Source: Aquincola tertiaricarbonis (GTDB lineage: Bacteria; Pseudomonadota; Gammaproteobacteria; Burkholderiales; Burkholderiaceae_C). From it: a DNA stretch of 64,000 nt. The translations under genes were made by a program, and so were the position numbers. The stretch spans positions 3,767,860 through 3,831,859 of the forward strand of contig NZ_CP097636.1 in NCBI RefSeq assembly GCF_023573145.1, read 5' to 3'. Shown here piece by piece: positions 44,067 through 53,185 of the stretch (position 1 is its first letter; each line of letters begins with the position of its first letter). The notes under the pieces are model-generated. The model was not told where the DNA came from. It made no database searches and saw nothing but the letters and a program-made list of their open reading frames with translations.

Positions 44067-45689
44067 TCAGCCACGCGCGTTGCCGCGGCCGGCCAGCTGG
44101 CGGGCGATGCCTTCGCAGGTGGCGCGCTGGCCGTCGGCCGCCTCGCGGCTGGCGCACAGGCCGCTGAGCTGGGCCTGCAGCCGCTGCACCGCGGGCTCGG
44201 CCGCCGGTCGGTCGGCGGCCCAGGCGGCCAGCTTCTGGCCCAGGCGCTGCAGCGAACGGCCGCTGCGCTCATGGAAGGCGGCGCTGTCGCGCGCGGCTTC
44301 GGTGAACAGCTGCCCGGCCACCTGCTCGATGCGGGCCGCATCGGCCGGCGCCAGGTCCACCAGGGCCGACAGGTAGCCAGCGCCCCATTGCAGCCGCGTG
44401 GCCGGGCCTTCGCTGCGTTCGAAGGCCTGGGCGTACCAGCGCAGCGCCTCGTCGCTGCGGCCCTGCTTGCGCGCATTGCCGCCCAGCTGGCTCATCAGGT
44501 AATACGGTGCCGGGCTGCGCTGCAGGTTGGCCTTGAGCAGCGCATCGCTGTCGGCCCACAGACCGGCGCGCGACTGCACATAGGCCACGGTGGGGATGAC
44601 GGCCTGGCGCTCGAACGGGTCCAGCGTCTCGCGGTCCAGCCGGGTGGCGAGTTCACGCACGTCCTTGACCAGCGGCTCGGGCAGGCGTGGCGACAGCGCA
44701 TCGTCGGGCTGGCCGCTGCGGGCCAGCGACACGCGGGCATCGAGTGCGGTCATGCGGTCGCTGCGCGACAGCGTGGCGTCGTTCTGCAGGCGCAGCAGCG
44801 CGGCATCGAAGGCAACCGTCAGCTCGGCCCGCGCCGGACCATCGGCAGGGGTCAGCGCCTTCACCAGCGCCGGGGCGGCATTCACCAGCACGTCCATCTG
44901 GCTGCGCGCAGCGGCGGGGTCGGCCAGCAGGCGTTGCACGCGGCCGCGCATCGTGTCGTCGGGCTTCAGACCGTTCTTGCCGTCGGCGGCAGCGGCCAGG
45001 GCCTTGAGCAGCAGGCGGGTGCGCGCGTCATCTTCGGCGTTCGGGGCGCGCGCCGCGGCGGTGGCCAGCGCCGCCAGCACCGCCGGCCGTTCTGCCGCCG
45101 GCACCAGGCGCGATTCATCGATCTCCCAGCCATAGAAGGCCAGCAGCCGCCATTCACCGGCGCTCAAGGGCCTGCCGGCACGGGCCTCGGCCAGCACCTG
45201 CGCCGCGGGGCGGCCACCGGCCAGGCCGGCCTGCAGCATGGCCATCACCTGCGGCGCGTCCACCTCGCCGGGCAGGCGGGTGATCTCGGTGCGGTCGGGC
45301 TGCAGCAGGATCATGGTCGGGTAGCCGCGCACCTGGAAAGCAGCGCCCAGCTTCTGCGCGCCGGGCCGGTCGCCATCCACATGCACCGCCACGAAGCTGC
45401 GCGACAGCGCGGCGAAGTCCTGGCGGTTGAACAAGGTGGCCTTGAGCTGATTGCAAGGCGGGCACCAGGTGGCGCCCCAGTACAGCAGCACCGGCTTGCG
45501 CCCTTCCCTGGCCTGGGCAAAGGCGCGGTCGATGTCCGCATCGGCCGCCGCGGGCATCCACGCCACCTGGGTGGAAGGCAGGCCGGCAGCCAGCGCGGGC
45601 GCGCCCGGCATGGCCAACGCAGCAGCGCAGGCCAGGGCCAGCCCCGTGGCGCGTGTGATGCGGCAGAACCGTGTGATGGCGACCTTCAT
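44067..45689 (-). CDS. Exported thioredoxin-domain protein with a long helical C-terminal region
   Basis: The 540-residue protein has a signal peptide (ATGLALACAAALAMPGAPALAA). A thioredoxin-like domain (residues about 40-150) carries the active site ATWCPPCNQ, and its YPTMIL supplies the cis-Pro. The rest (residues about 160-540) is Ala-rich and helical with TPR-like spacing; a predicted scaffold. It probably acts in the periplasm as a thiol-disulfide enzyme or reductase. A GTG 21 bases upstream (45710) is an alternative start. It is 16 bases before the Cys-less glutaredoxin gene. Confidence 0.82.
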   Translation of the reverse strand: MKVAITRFCRITRATGLALACAAALAMPGAPALAAGLPSTQVAWMPAAADADIDRAFAQAREGRKPVLLYWGATWCPPCNQLKATLFNRQDFAALSRSFVAVHVDGDRPGAQKLGAAFQVRGYPTMILLQPDRTEITRLPGEVDAPQVMAMLQAGLAGGRPAAQVLAEARAGRPLSAGEWRLLAFYGWEIDESRLVPAAERPAVLAALATAAARAPNAEDDARTRLLLKALAAAADGKNGLKPDDTMRGRVQRLLADPAAARSQMDVLVNAAPALVKALTPADGPARAELTVAFDAALLRLQNDATLSRSDRMTALDARVSLARSGQPDDALSPRLPEPLVKDVRELATRLDRETLDPFERQAVIPTVAYVQSRAGLWADSDALLKANLQRSPAPYYLMSQLGGNARKQGRSDEALRWYAQAFERSEGPATRLQWGAGYLSALVDLAPADAARIEQVAGQLFTEAARDSAAFHERSGRSLQRLGQKLAAWAADRPAAEPAVQRLQAQLSGLCASREAADGQRATCEGIARQLAGRGNARG

Positions 45690-45727
45690 GCGCAACAGCC
45701 CCCGGCACACTCCGGGTGCCGGCCGGG

Positions 45728-46375
45728 CTATTGTGGCGCCAAGGGCACGCTGCCGCTGGGCGCCGTGGCGGCGGCGGGCGCTTCCACCTTCTCCGAGCCA
45801 TCGGGCCGCTCGTAGGTGCCGATCAGGCAGCCCGCGGCCAAGGCCCGCGCCTGCAGCGCGGCCAGCACCTCGTCACGGCCGGGCGTGCTGCTGAAGGGCT
45901 CGCCCGGCCCCAGTGCAAACACCTGGAACACGTAGCGGTGCAAGCCGTGGCCGGGCGGCGGGTCGGGTGGCAACCAGCCGCTGCCCAGGAAGGAATGGCG
46001 GCCGGCATGGGCCTGGGTGCCGTCGTCGTCGGTGGCATCCAGCGCGCCTTCGGCCAGGGCAGTCTGGTCGGGCGGCAGGTCGACCACGATGCCGTGCACC
46101 AGCGGGTGAGGCGTGGGCGCGTCGGCGTCTTCCACGATCAGCAGCACGCTGGTGGCGTTGTCGGGCACGTTGCGCCAGTGAAGCGGTGGCGAGAGGCCCT
46201 CGCCGTCCGCCGTGTAGCGCGCCGGTATCGGCGCATGGTCGGCAAAGGCCAGGCTGCCCACCTCGATGGCGCCCAGGCCGCTGCGCAGCGGCGTGTGGTG
46301 GAAGACGGTCTGGTCCAGGCCGGCGCGTTGGTGGCGCAGCGCATGGCCCAGCATGCCGGGCAGTTTCTCCAACAT
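45728..46375 (-). CDS. YbhB/YbcL-family PEBP-like protein
   Basis: The 215-residue protein contains the phosphatidylethanolamine-binding protein fold. Markers are YTADGEGLSPPLHWRNVPDNATSVLLIVEDADAPTP (residues about 55-90), a VHGIVVDLPP strand and the late HRYVFQVFALG. Bacterial members are sometimes called Raf kinase inhibitor-like but have no known kinase partner. No signal peptide is evident. It lies 38 bases upstream of the thioredoxin-like gene and is probably the first gene of the operon that ends with the NatAB pair. Confidence 0.9.
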   Translation of the reverse strand: MLEKLPGMLGHALRHQRAGLDQTVFHHTPLRSGLGAIEVGSLAFADHAPIPARYTADGEGLSPPLHWRNVPDNATSVLLIVEDADAPTPHPLVHGIVVDLPPDQTALAEGALDATDDDGTQAHAGRHSFLGSGWLPPDPPPGHGLHRYVFQVFALGPGEPFSSTPGRDEVLAALQARALAAGCLIGTYERPDGSEKVEAPAAATAPSGSVPLAPQ

Positions 46376-46490
46376 GGCGAGGGTCCTTGGGGCAAAAGCC
46401 CAGTGGACCCGCGGCGCGCAGTGAGCGGCAGCACGCGCTTGCCCATTCGGGTGTCGGACGGGGCCGACAGGCCGACGCAGGCCCCCGCTC

Positions 46491-47315
46491 TCAGTGCTGG
46501 GTCGGCGCCGCCTCGCGGCCGGCCAACTGGTCGGCCACCTTGCGGGCCGCGCGCAGCATCAGGGTCTCGTCCAGCGGCACCTGGGGCGCCACATGGGCCA
46601 CCACCTCTTCGAGCAGCTCCGGCGTGTTCATCTGCACATGGGCGACGACGGACAGCGCCAACACCGCCGGCCGCGCCAGCTGGGGCGGAAACGGCTCACC
46701 GGCCTGCGCCGCGACGTGGTGGCGCACGCTGGCCACCGCGGGGGCGCCCAGGCCCCAGCTTTCGCACAGCGCGGCACCCAGCGCATCGTGGCTGACGCCG
46801 AAACCCGCCTTCTCCAGCGTACGCAGGTCCACATCGTTGGGGGCGGCACGCAGCATCGCGCCGTAGTGGTCGCTGGCATGGCGCAGCAGCACGGCCTTGC
46901 CGCATTCCTCGAACAGTCCGGCCGAATGCGCGGCCCAGGCGTCCACGCCCAGGAACTGACCCATGCGGCCCATCAGCAGGCCGCGGCGGCCGGCGCGCTG
47001 CCACACCGGCTCCAGCAGCGGATTGGGCGGAAATGCCGCACGCAAGCCCATCTCGAAGGTGATGGCCGCCACCTCGCGCATGCCCAGGTATTGCACCGCC
47101 TGCATCACGGTTTGCACCCGCCCCTTGAGGCCGTACATCGACGAGTTCACCGCCTTCAGCACCGCGGCGGCCAGGGCCATGTCGGACTCGATCAGCTCGG
47201 CCGCGGCGTCCAGGTTGATCTCGTCATCGGCCAGCAGCAGGGACAGCCGCACCAGCGCCTCGGGTTGCGCCGGGATATCGATGTCGAGGTTGCGAAGGGA
47301 AGGATCGACGGACAT
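46491..47315 (-). CDS. HDOD domain-containing protein
   Basis: The 274-residue protein has an HDOD domain (residues about 20-215). LIESDMALAAAVLKAVNSSMYGLKGRVQTVMQAVQYLG is the characteristic helical motif (residues about 45-83). HDOD proteins are signal-output modules of the HD superfamily without the full metal site; they often affect motility or c-di-GMP signalling. I start it at 47315 (MSVDPSLRNLD). An ATG at 47354 would add 13 residues. It is divergent from the chemoreceptor gene at 47497. Confidence 0.88.
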   Translation of the reverse strand: MSVDPSLRNLDIDIPAQPEALVRLSLLLADDEINLDAAAELIESDMALAAAVLKAVNSSMYGLKGRVQTVMQAVQYLGMREVAAITFEMGLRAAFPPNPLLEPVWQRAGRRGLLMGRMGQFLGVDAWAAHSAGLFEECGKAVLLRHASDHYGAMLRAAPNDVDLRTLEKAGFGVSHDALGAALCESWGLGAPAVASVRHHVAAQAGEPFPPQLARPAVLALSVVAHVQMNTPELLEEVVAHVAPQVPLDETLMLRAARKVADQLAGREAAPTQH

Positions 47316-47496
47316 GGGTCGGGCGGCCAGGGGCCTGGCAAGGGTGTGCCCCATCGTAGAAGCCCCCTGCTCCCTGCAAGCACCCGAAAAGCGCGGCGCC
47401 AGGCCGGCATTCCTCATCGGTCCGCATTTGTATCGTTTAAGAAACTGCAGAAATGAGCGATATCGCAAGGGTGCTTGAACCACCGGGATGCCCCGC

Positions 47497-49080
47497 ATGA
47501 AAACTTCCTCTCTCTCCCTGCGCGCAAAGCTGGCTGCGGCCTTTGGCGTGCTGGCCGTGTTGGTGGCCGTGGTGTCTGCATTGGCCGTCACCGCGCTGGG
47601 CCGCAGCGACAGCCACTTCGAGACCTTCGTCACCAGCGACAGCGCCCGTATCCAGCTGGCCAACAACCTGCGCGCAGCCGCGGCCAACCGCGCCATCAGC
47701 GCCCGCAACATGGTGCTGGTGACCAGCGCCGAAGACGGGCGCGCCGAAGCCGCCGCCGTGCAGCAGGCGCATGGGCAGGTGCAGAGCGCTTTGGAAGGGC
47801 TGCGCGAGCGCATGACCGCCGACAGCGACGTGCTGCCCGCCGAACGGGAGCGCTTCGACCGCCTGGCCGATGTCGAGAAGCGCTACAGCCCCGTGGCCCT
47901 GCGCGTGGTGGCGCTGGCCTCCGGCGGCCAGCAGACCCAGGCCGTGCAGGTGATGAACCAGGAATGCCGGCCGCTGCTGGCCGAGCTGCAGCAGGCGGTG
48001 GACGACTACCTGAAGGTGCTGGGCGAAGGTGCGCGCCAGGGTGTGGCCGAGGCCCGCGACAGCTACGCGCACTTCCGCACCGCCCTGATCGCCGCGGGCG
48101 TGGTGGCGCTGGGCAGCGCGCTGGCCTTCCTGGTGCTGATCACGCGCCAGCTGCACCGCGCGCTGGGTGCCGAGCCGGCAGCGCTGGGCGCGGTGGCCGA
48201 GCGCGTGGCCCGCGGCGACCTGGGCGCGATCGAAGGCGCCGAGCAGGCACCGCCGGCCAGCGTGCTGGCCTCGCTGAGCCACATGCAGCGCAGCCTGGCC
48301 GGCCTGGTGGCCGAAGTGCGCAGCGCCTCCGAGGCCATCGCCATCGGCAGCACGCAGATCGCCACCGGCAATGCCGACCTCTCGCGCCGCACCGAGCAGC
48401 AGGCCAGCAGCCTGCAGGAGACGGCCGCGTCGATGGAGCAGATGACGGCCACCGTGTCGCAAAGTGCCGAAACGGCGCACCAGGCCACGCAGTTGGCCGC
48501 CGGCGCCAGCGGGGCCGCGGCCAAGGGCGGCGAGGTGGTGGCGCGCGTGGTGTCGACGATGGAGGACATCAGCAGCAGCTCGCGGCGCATCGGCGACATC
48601 ATCGGCACCATCGACGGCATCGCCTTCCAGACCAACATCCTGGCGCTGAACGCCGCGGTGGAAGCCGCGCGTGCGGGTGAACAGGGCCGCGGCTTCGCGG
48701 TGGTCGCGGGTGAAGTGCGCACGCTGGCGCAGCGCTCGGCCGAAGCGGCCAAGGAAATCAAGACGCTGATCGGCGCCAGCGTCGAGCGGGTGGAAGCCGG
48801 CACGCGGCTGGTGGCCGAAGCCGGCAGCACGATGGAGGACATCGTGGCCCAGGTGCAGCGGGTGTCGGCGCTGATCGGCGACATCAGCCGCTCAGGCCAG
48901 GAGCAGACCACCGGCATCAGCCAGGTCAGCCAGGCGGTGAACCAGCTGGACCAGGTGACGCAGCAGAACGCGTCGCTGGTGGAACAAAGCGCCGCCGCCG
49001 CCGAAAGCCTGCAGCGCCAGGCGCAGCAACTGACCGAGGTGGTGCGGGTGTTCCGGGTGCAAGAGGCGGTGCACGGCTGA
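47497..49080 (+). CDS. Methyl-accepting chemotaxis protein
   Basis: The 527-residue receptor has a membrane helix near residues 15-35, a periplasmic four-helix-bundle sensor to about residue 190, and a second helix ([22 protein letters not shown]). A weakly conserved HAMP region and the cytoplasmic signalling domain follow. The hairpin tip [43 protein letters not shown] (residues about 365-407) binds CheA/CheW. I start at 47497, preceded by GGGA; an in-frame ATG lies at 47488. No CheB/CheR docking pentapeptide is visible at its end. Its ligand is unknown. Confidence 0.93.
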   Translation: MKTSSLSLRAKLAAAFGVLAVLVAVVSALAVTALGRSDSHFETFVTSDSARIQLANNLRAAAANRAISARNMVLVTSAEDGRAEAAAVQQAHGQVQSALEGLRERMTADSDVLPAERERFDRLADVEKRYSPVALRVVALASGGQQTQAVQVMNQECRPLLAELQQAVDDYLKVLGEGARQGVAEARDSYAHFRTALIAAGVVALGSALAFLVLITRQLHRALGAEPAALGAVAERVARGDLGAIEGAEQAPPASVLASLSHMQRSLAGLVAEVRSASEAIAIGSTQIATGNADLSRRTEQQASSLQETAASMEQMTATVSQSAETAHQATQLAAGASGAAAKGGEVVARVVSTMEDISSSSRRIGDIIGTIDGIAFQTNILALNAAVEAARAGEQGRGFAVVAGEVRTLAQRSAEAAKEIKTLIGASVERVEAGTRLVAEAGSTMEDIVAQVQRVSALIGDISRSGQEQTTGISQVSQAVNQLDQVTQQNASLVEQSAAAAESLQRQAQQLTEVVRVFRVQEAVHG

Positions 49081-49096
49081 ACCCGCGGGACAGCCG

Positions 49097-49114
49097 GCGC
49101 AGCGAGCTTGGGGG
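49097..49114. repeat. 18-base dispersed repeat next to a terminator, copy 1
   Basis: GCGCAGCGAGCTTGGGGG is identical to 60985-61002. In both places it is followed within 15 bases by a run of A and a strong terminator hairpin for the minus strand. The shared context suggests a mobile or selected element tied to 3' ends. Confidence 0.6.
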
Positions 49115-49115
49115 C

Positions 49116-49145
49116 CCAAAAAAAACGCCAGCATCTGCTGGCGTT
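49116..49145 (-). terminator. Rho-independent terminator (minus strand)
   Basis: A perfect 10-base stem, AACGCCAGCA/TGCTGGCGTT with a 2-base loop (49124-49145), is followed on the minus strand by eight T. It ends minus-strand transcription coming from the histidine kinase gene or from a small RNA in 49146-49269. Confidence 0.8.
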
Positions 49146-49152
49146 GTCACTG

Positions 49153-49179
49153 TGGTCTCTCGCCTACCGGGCGGGACCA
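49153..49179 (-). ncRNA. Structured element before the terminator; possible small RNA or 3' UTR
   Basis: On the minus strand TGGTC-CCGCC and GGCG-AGA-GACCA pair around CGGTA to form a stem-loop directly preceding the terminator. Between it and the kinase stop lie about 90 bases without a gene. An independent promoter is not clear, so a 3' UTR-derived structure is as likely as a separate small RNA. Confidence 0.35.
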
Positions 49180-49269
49180 GAATCTTTTATCAATCTTGGT
49201 GTCGGTTGTCTCCTCAGCCCCCGTTCAGCAAACGCGCGCCGTGGCGGCCTTGCTGCGAGAACCGGGACT

Positions 49270-51339
49270 CTATGTGGCCGCTTCGCCAGCGTCATTGGTA
49301 CTTTCCCCCGCGCTGTCGGGGCCTTGCAACGCCCCCCCAAAGTTGAAGTAGAAGCGTGCACCGCCCTGCGCCGGCGCTTCCGCCCGCACGCTGCCGCCGT
49401 GACGCTCGACGATGCGCCGCACGATGGACAGGCCCAGCCCGGTGCCCTGGAACTGGCGCGAAGGATGCAGCCGCTGGAAAGGCTGAAACAGCCGCGCCGC
49501 CCGGCGGGCATCGAAACCGGCGCCGTTGTCTTCCACCACGAAGGTGCCGGGCTGCGGATGCGCCGCCAGCCGCACCAACGGCAGCGGCACGTCGCGGGTG
49601 AACTTGGCGGCGTTGGACAGCAGGTTCATCAGCACCACGCGGGCCAGCGGCGCGCTGCAGGAGGCCTGCAAACCGGGCTGCACCTGCCACTCCACCGGCA
49701 CCGCCCGCTCCAGCCAGGGCAGCTCGGCGATCACCTCGTGCGCCAGCGCGCTCAGGTCCACCCATTCGCGCACCAGCGGCGTGGAGCCGGAGCGCGCCAG
49801 CTCCAGCAGCGCCGTGACGGTGTGCGACATCTCGCGCGCCGCCCGGCCCTGCAGCGCCAGCCATTCACGCTCGTCGTCGGCCAGGCGCTCCCAGGCGCGG
49901 GCACGCAGCATGTCGGCCAGCCCCACCACATGGCCGATGGGCGTGCGCAGCTCGTGCGCCAGCTGGCGCGAGAAGGCTTCCAGGTCGCGGTTGTGCTGCT
50001 CCAGCTCGGCGGTGCGCTCGGCCACCTGGCGCGCCAGCTCGGCATTGCGGCTCAGCAGCATCTTCTCGGTGCGCTTGCGCAGTGTCACGTCGCGGCCCAC
50101 GCCCTGGTAGCCGAGGAAGCGCCCGCTGTCGTCGCGGCGCGGTCGGCCGCTCACCGAGATCCAGCGCACGCCGCGGCCGGGCACCCGCACCGCGTACTCG
50201 AAGTTGCTGAAAGCCTGATGCGCCTGCAGGCAGCGGCGGTGGCGCTGCCATTCCTCTTCACTCGCGCCGTCGGCGTAGGCATGCCAGCGGGTGCGGCCGA
50301 TGTAGCGGCGCGCGCCGGTCTCGCCCAGCAGGTCGGTCAGCATGTCGCCCACTTCCACGAAGCGGTGCTGCTCGTCGGTCTCCCAGTACCAGTCGGCCGA
50401 CAGCTCGTTCATCACCGCATAGCGGCGCTCGCTGGCCCGCAGCCGGCGAAAGGCCAGCCGTTCTTCGGTGATGTCTCGGCCCACGCCTTCATAGCCGACG
50501 AAGTGGCCCAGCTCGTCGCGCCGGGCCGCGCCGGTGAGCGTGATCCACACCGGCGAGCGGCCGGGCCGGCGCACCTCGATCTCCACGTCGCGGAACGGAC
50601 GCCGCATGTGCATGGGCTCCAGCAGCGCCGACCAGCCCGCTTCCGGCGGCTGGAAAAAGGGCAGCGCGTCGTAGCGGTGGCCCAGCAGCTGGTGCGGCTC
50701 CAGGCCCAGCTTGCGGTGCGAGCCCAGGTCGTCCGACAGCCAGCTGATGCGGTGCTGCGGATCGGTCTCCCAGTACCAATCGCCCGACAGGCGCACCCGC
50801 GCATGCCAGCGGCGCTCCCGCTCGCCCAGCAGCTGCTGCACCTCGGCCGCGGCGGCATGCAGGGGCGTGGCGCCGCGGTCGCTGGTGCGGCGAAGGGCCT
50901 GGATCGCGCCGGTGAGGTCGTCATTGCGCAGGCGCTGCACGAACTGCTGCACCGCGGCGGTCGCCATCGACAGCTGGCTCATCACCCGGTACAGCGCCAG
51001 CAGCTGCACGCAGGACGCGCCGGCCAGCGCACACCAGACGGCCACACGCACCGGCGGCGCCAGGGGCGCGGACAGTGCCGCCCAGGTGCCGCCGCCAAGC
51101 ACCGCGGCCCCCGCCGTCATCGCCGCCGCCGGCCAGCGCAGGCCGAGCTGGCGCCAGCGAGAAGGCGCCAGCGGCGCGCGCGGCGGGCGGGTGCGGTAGT
51201 CGAGCAGCGTGTTCAGGCTGTCGCCGTCGGCGGCCAGCGTCTCCTGGGTCGGCAGCGTGGTCAGGTCGGGCTCGCCGGCGGCAGGCCGGCGGCCGGTGGC
51301 ACGGCTGCGCTGGTAGGCGGAATCGGGCAACGCGCACAT
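49270..51339 (-). CDS. PAS-domain sensor histidine kinase (no adjacent response regulator)
   Basis: The 689-residue protein has two close membrane helices (residues about 68-115), then two PAS domains (about 180-300 and 305-430; each has WYWETD and a matching GHFVGYEGVGRDITEER/GRFLGYQGVGRDVTLRK PAC end). The HisKA H-box is FSRQLAHELRTPIGHVVG. The HATPase has the N-box LLSNAAKFTRD and the G-boxes VVEDNGAGFD and GTGLGLSIVRR. It starts 6 bases after the marC-like gene stop, so the two are co-transcribed. No response regulator gene is near; its partner must be elsewhere. Confidence 0.93.
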   Translation of the reverse strand: MCALPDSAYQRSRATGRRPAAGEPDLTTLPTQETLAADGDSLNTLLDYRTRPPRAPLAPSRWRQLGLRWPAAAMTAGAAVLGGGTWAALSAPLAPPVRVAVWCALAGASCVQLLALYRVMSQLSMATAAVQQFVQRLRNDDLTGAIQALRRTSDRGATPLHAAAAEVQQLLGERERRWHARVRLSGDWYWETDPQHRISWLSDDLGSHRKLGLEPHQLLGHRYDALPFFQPPEAGWSALLEPMHMRRPFRDVEIEVRRPGRSPVWITLTGAARRDELGHFVGYEGVGRDITEERLAFRRLRASERRYAVMNELSADWYWETDEQHRFVEVGDMLTDLLGETGARRYIGRTRWHAYADGASEEEWQRHRRCLQAHQAFSNFEYAVRVPGRGVRWISVSGRPRRDDSGRFLGYQGVGRDVTLRKRTEKMLLSRNAELARQVAERTAELEQHNRDLEAFSRQLAHELRTPIGHVVGLADMLRARAWERLADDEREWLALQGRAAREMSHTVTALLELARSGSTPLVREWVDLSALAHEVIAELPWLERAVPVEWQVQPGLQASCSAPLARVVLMNLLSNAAKFTRDVPLPLVRLAAHPQPGTFVVEDNGAGFDARRAARLFQPFQRLHPSRQFQGTGLGLSIVRRIVERHGGSVRAEAPAQGGARFYFNFGGALQGPDSAGESTNDAGEAAT

Positions 51340-51345
51340 CGCGCG

Positions 51346-51987
51346 TCAACGTGCCAGGTGCGAGGCCAGCACGGGGAACAGCTTGATCAGGCCATCCGCC
51401 AGCAGTTCCACCGCCATCGCGGCCAGGATCAGGCCCATCAGCCGCGTCATCACATTGATGCCGGTGCGGCCCAGCACGCGGGCGATGCGCCCGGCCGCCG
51501 AGAACACCACGAAGGTGGCCAGCCCGATCACCACGCCGTAGCCCACCAGCACCGCATGCTCGAACAGTGTGCGGGTCTTCTCGGCGTAGATCACCATCGT
51601 GGAGATGGTGGCCGGCCCGGTGAGCAACGGCACCGTCAGCGGCACCACCGCGATGCTGGCGCCGGCGTCCACCTTCTGCTCGCCTTCGGCCACGTCGCTG
51701 GGTTTGGTCTCGGGCTGCTGGGCATTGAGCATCTGCAGCGAGCTGATCAGCAGCAAGGTGCCGCCGCCCACCTGGAACGACGCGATGCTGATGCCGAAGA
51801 ACTCGATGATCTTGAGCCCGGCGATGGCACTCACGGCGATCACGCAGAAGGCGCTGAAGCTGCTGACGCGGATGGTGTTGCGCCGCTGCGCCCGGCTGAA
51901 GTGCTGGGTGAAGCTGATGAAGAACGGCACCGCGCCGATCGGATTCACGATCGCCAGCAGGGCGATGAGCGGCTTCAGCAGGTCCAT
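51346..51987 (-). CDS. MarC family integral membrane protein
   Basis: The 213-residue protein has six hydrophobic segments and begins LLKPLIALLAIVNPIGAVPFFISFTQHFS, the MarC signature (NPIGAVPFF). VPLLTGPATISTMVIYAE is the repeated half. Some members (SnatA) carry small neutral amino acids; the multidrug role suggested by the name has not held up. It is 24 bases after the preceding membrane protein gene. Confidence 0.92.
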   Translation of the reverse strand: MDLLKPLIALLAIVNPIGAVPFFISFTQHFSRAQRRNTIRVSSFSAFCVIAVSAIAGLKIIEFFGISIASFQVGGGTLLLISSLQMLNAQQPETKPSDVAEGEQKVDAGASIAVVPLTVPLLTGPATISTMVIYAEKTRTLFEHAVLVGYGVVIGLATFVVFSAAGRIARVLGRTGINVMTRLMGLILAAMAVELLADGLIKLFPVLASHLAR

Positions 51988-52011
51988 GGTCGGCCGATCG
52001 TATACGAGCGC

Positions 52012-52974
52012 TTACTCCGCACCCTGGGCCTCGGTCGCCGGCAGTGGCGCCGGCGCATCGGCCGCGACCGCCAGGTACAGCGCGCAAACGCCCCGCAGGT
52101 ACACCAGGCCCGGCAGGGCCAGCGCCAGCACGAACACCAGGCCACCGCCCACCAGCGCCGCGACGCCATGCGGCGTCTGCGTCACCGGCACGCCCGCTGG
52201 CGCCAGGCTGCGCAGCCCGTAGCCGAAGAGGCCCGCCATCAACTGCTGCGGCGGCACGTCGACACCCGTGACCAGCACCGCCATGGCAGACACGGCGCGC
52301 CCGCCGGTGAGCACCACGAAAGTGGAAAGCGCCGCCACCGCCGCCGTGAGCGCGCCCAGCGCCGACACCATCAGCGCCGACAGCAGCAGCCGCTCACGCG
52401 CCTGGCGCAGCAGCATCGCCAACGTCTGCCGCACCGTGCAGCCCGCCCAGATGGCCGGTGCGGCCAGGGGCCCCACCACCGCGCCCATCACCAGCGCCGC
52501 CAGGCCCAGCAGCAGCACGCCCAGGGGCACCGCGAAGGCGAACAGCACCGGGCCGGCGGTGGGCAGTCGCGCCGCGTACAAGGCGGCAGCCACCAGGCCG
52601 ACCGCCACCGCCACCAGGCCGAAGGCCAGCAGCAGCACGGCCAGCAGCCGGTGGCCGAGCGCGAGCGCATCGCGCAATGCGTCGCCCACCTCGCGCACCG
52701 GGCGGCCGAGGGCATGGTCCATCAACAGCAGGCCCGTCGTGTTGCTGCCGTAGAAGGCGACGAACAGCGCCGCACCGCCCTGCACCACCGCCCAGGCGGT
52801 GGCGCCGGCACTGAGCGAGGAGCCGGCCATGGCCAGCAACAGCCCGGCTGCGCAGAAGGTGAATAAGAGCGCGAAGAGGGCGCGCCCCTGCCGAACGGCA
52901 TCGACGCAAGCCAGCAGGCGGGACAGCGCCGCCAGCGGATCACCCTGCGGAAGCCCGCTGGTCGTAGGTCTCAT
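52012..52974 (-). CDS. Polytopic membrane protein of unknown function
   Basis: I do not recognise the family of this 320-residue protein. It has about six to seven hydrophobic stretches (residues about 35-55, 60-80, 108-135, 143-175, 195-235, 270-300) and an Ala/Leu-rich composition. The basic N-terminus (RPTTSGLPQGDPLAALSRLL) is cytoplasmic by the positive-inside rule. Its C-terminus is acidic. It starts at an ATG at 52974, far from the divergent RRM gene, and probably leads the transcript with marC and the kinase. Confidence 0.7.
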   Translation of the reverse strand: MRPTTSGLPQGDPLAALSRLLACVDAVRQGRALFALLFTFCAAGLLLAMAGSSLSAGATAWAVVQGGAALFVAFYGSNTTGLLLMDHALGRPVREVGDALRDALALGHRLLAVLLLAFGLVAVAVGLVAAALYAARLPTAGPVLFAFAVPLGVLLLGLAALVMGAVVGPLAAPAIWAGCTVRQTLAMLLRQARERLLLSALMVSALGALTAAVAALSTFVVLTGGRAVSAMAVLVTGVDVPPQQLMAGLFGYGLRSLAPAGVPVTQTPHGVAALVGGGLVFVLALALPGLVYLRGVCALYLAVAADAPAPLPATEAQGAE

Positions 52975-53043
52975 GACGGGATCGATGATAAGTCCCTGTT
53001 TCGGGGCTCACCCCTCATTGGTGCGTCGCTCAGAAAACAACAG

Positions 53044-53062
53044 TTGACAAGCAAGCGCTTGC
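53044..53062. promoter_or_regulatory. TTGACA and 12-base palindrome upstream of the RRM gene
   Basis: TTGACA at 53044-53049 is followed by the perfect palindrome GCAAGCGCTTGC (53051-53062), about 124 bases before the RRM start. No clean -10 follows at 17 bases, so the TTGACA may not be a -35. The long leader fits the regulation of cold-induced RRM genes. Confidence 0.35.
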
Positions 53063-53185
53063 GCATTTTTCGGAAGTTCTTTGTTAACCTTGCGCTCTCC
53101 GGGTATGGATGCGGCGCCTTCGCTTGAATGTTTCACGACGGGTTGAAGCTCCACATGGTGTTCTGTTAGAAGGAAGGTGTTCCCC

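Noticed and set aside
49108..52866. 1252-codon plus-strand open frame opposite the kinase, marC and membrane protein genes
   Set aside because: Antisense shadow of three genes with low-complexity His/Gln/Arg composition.
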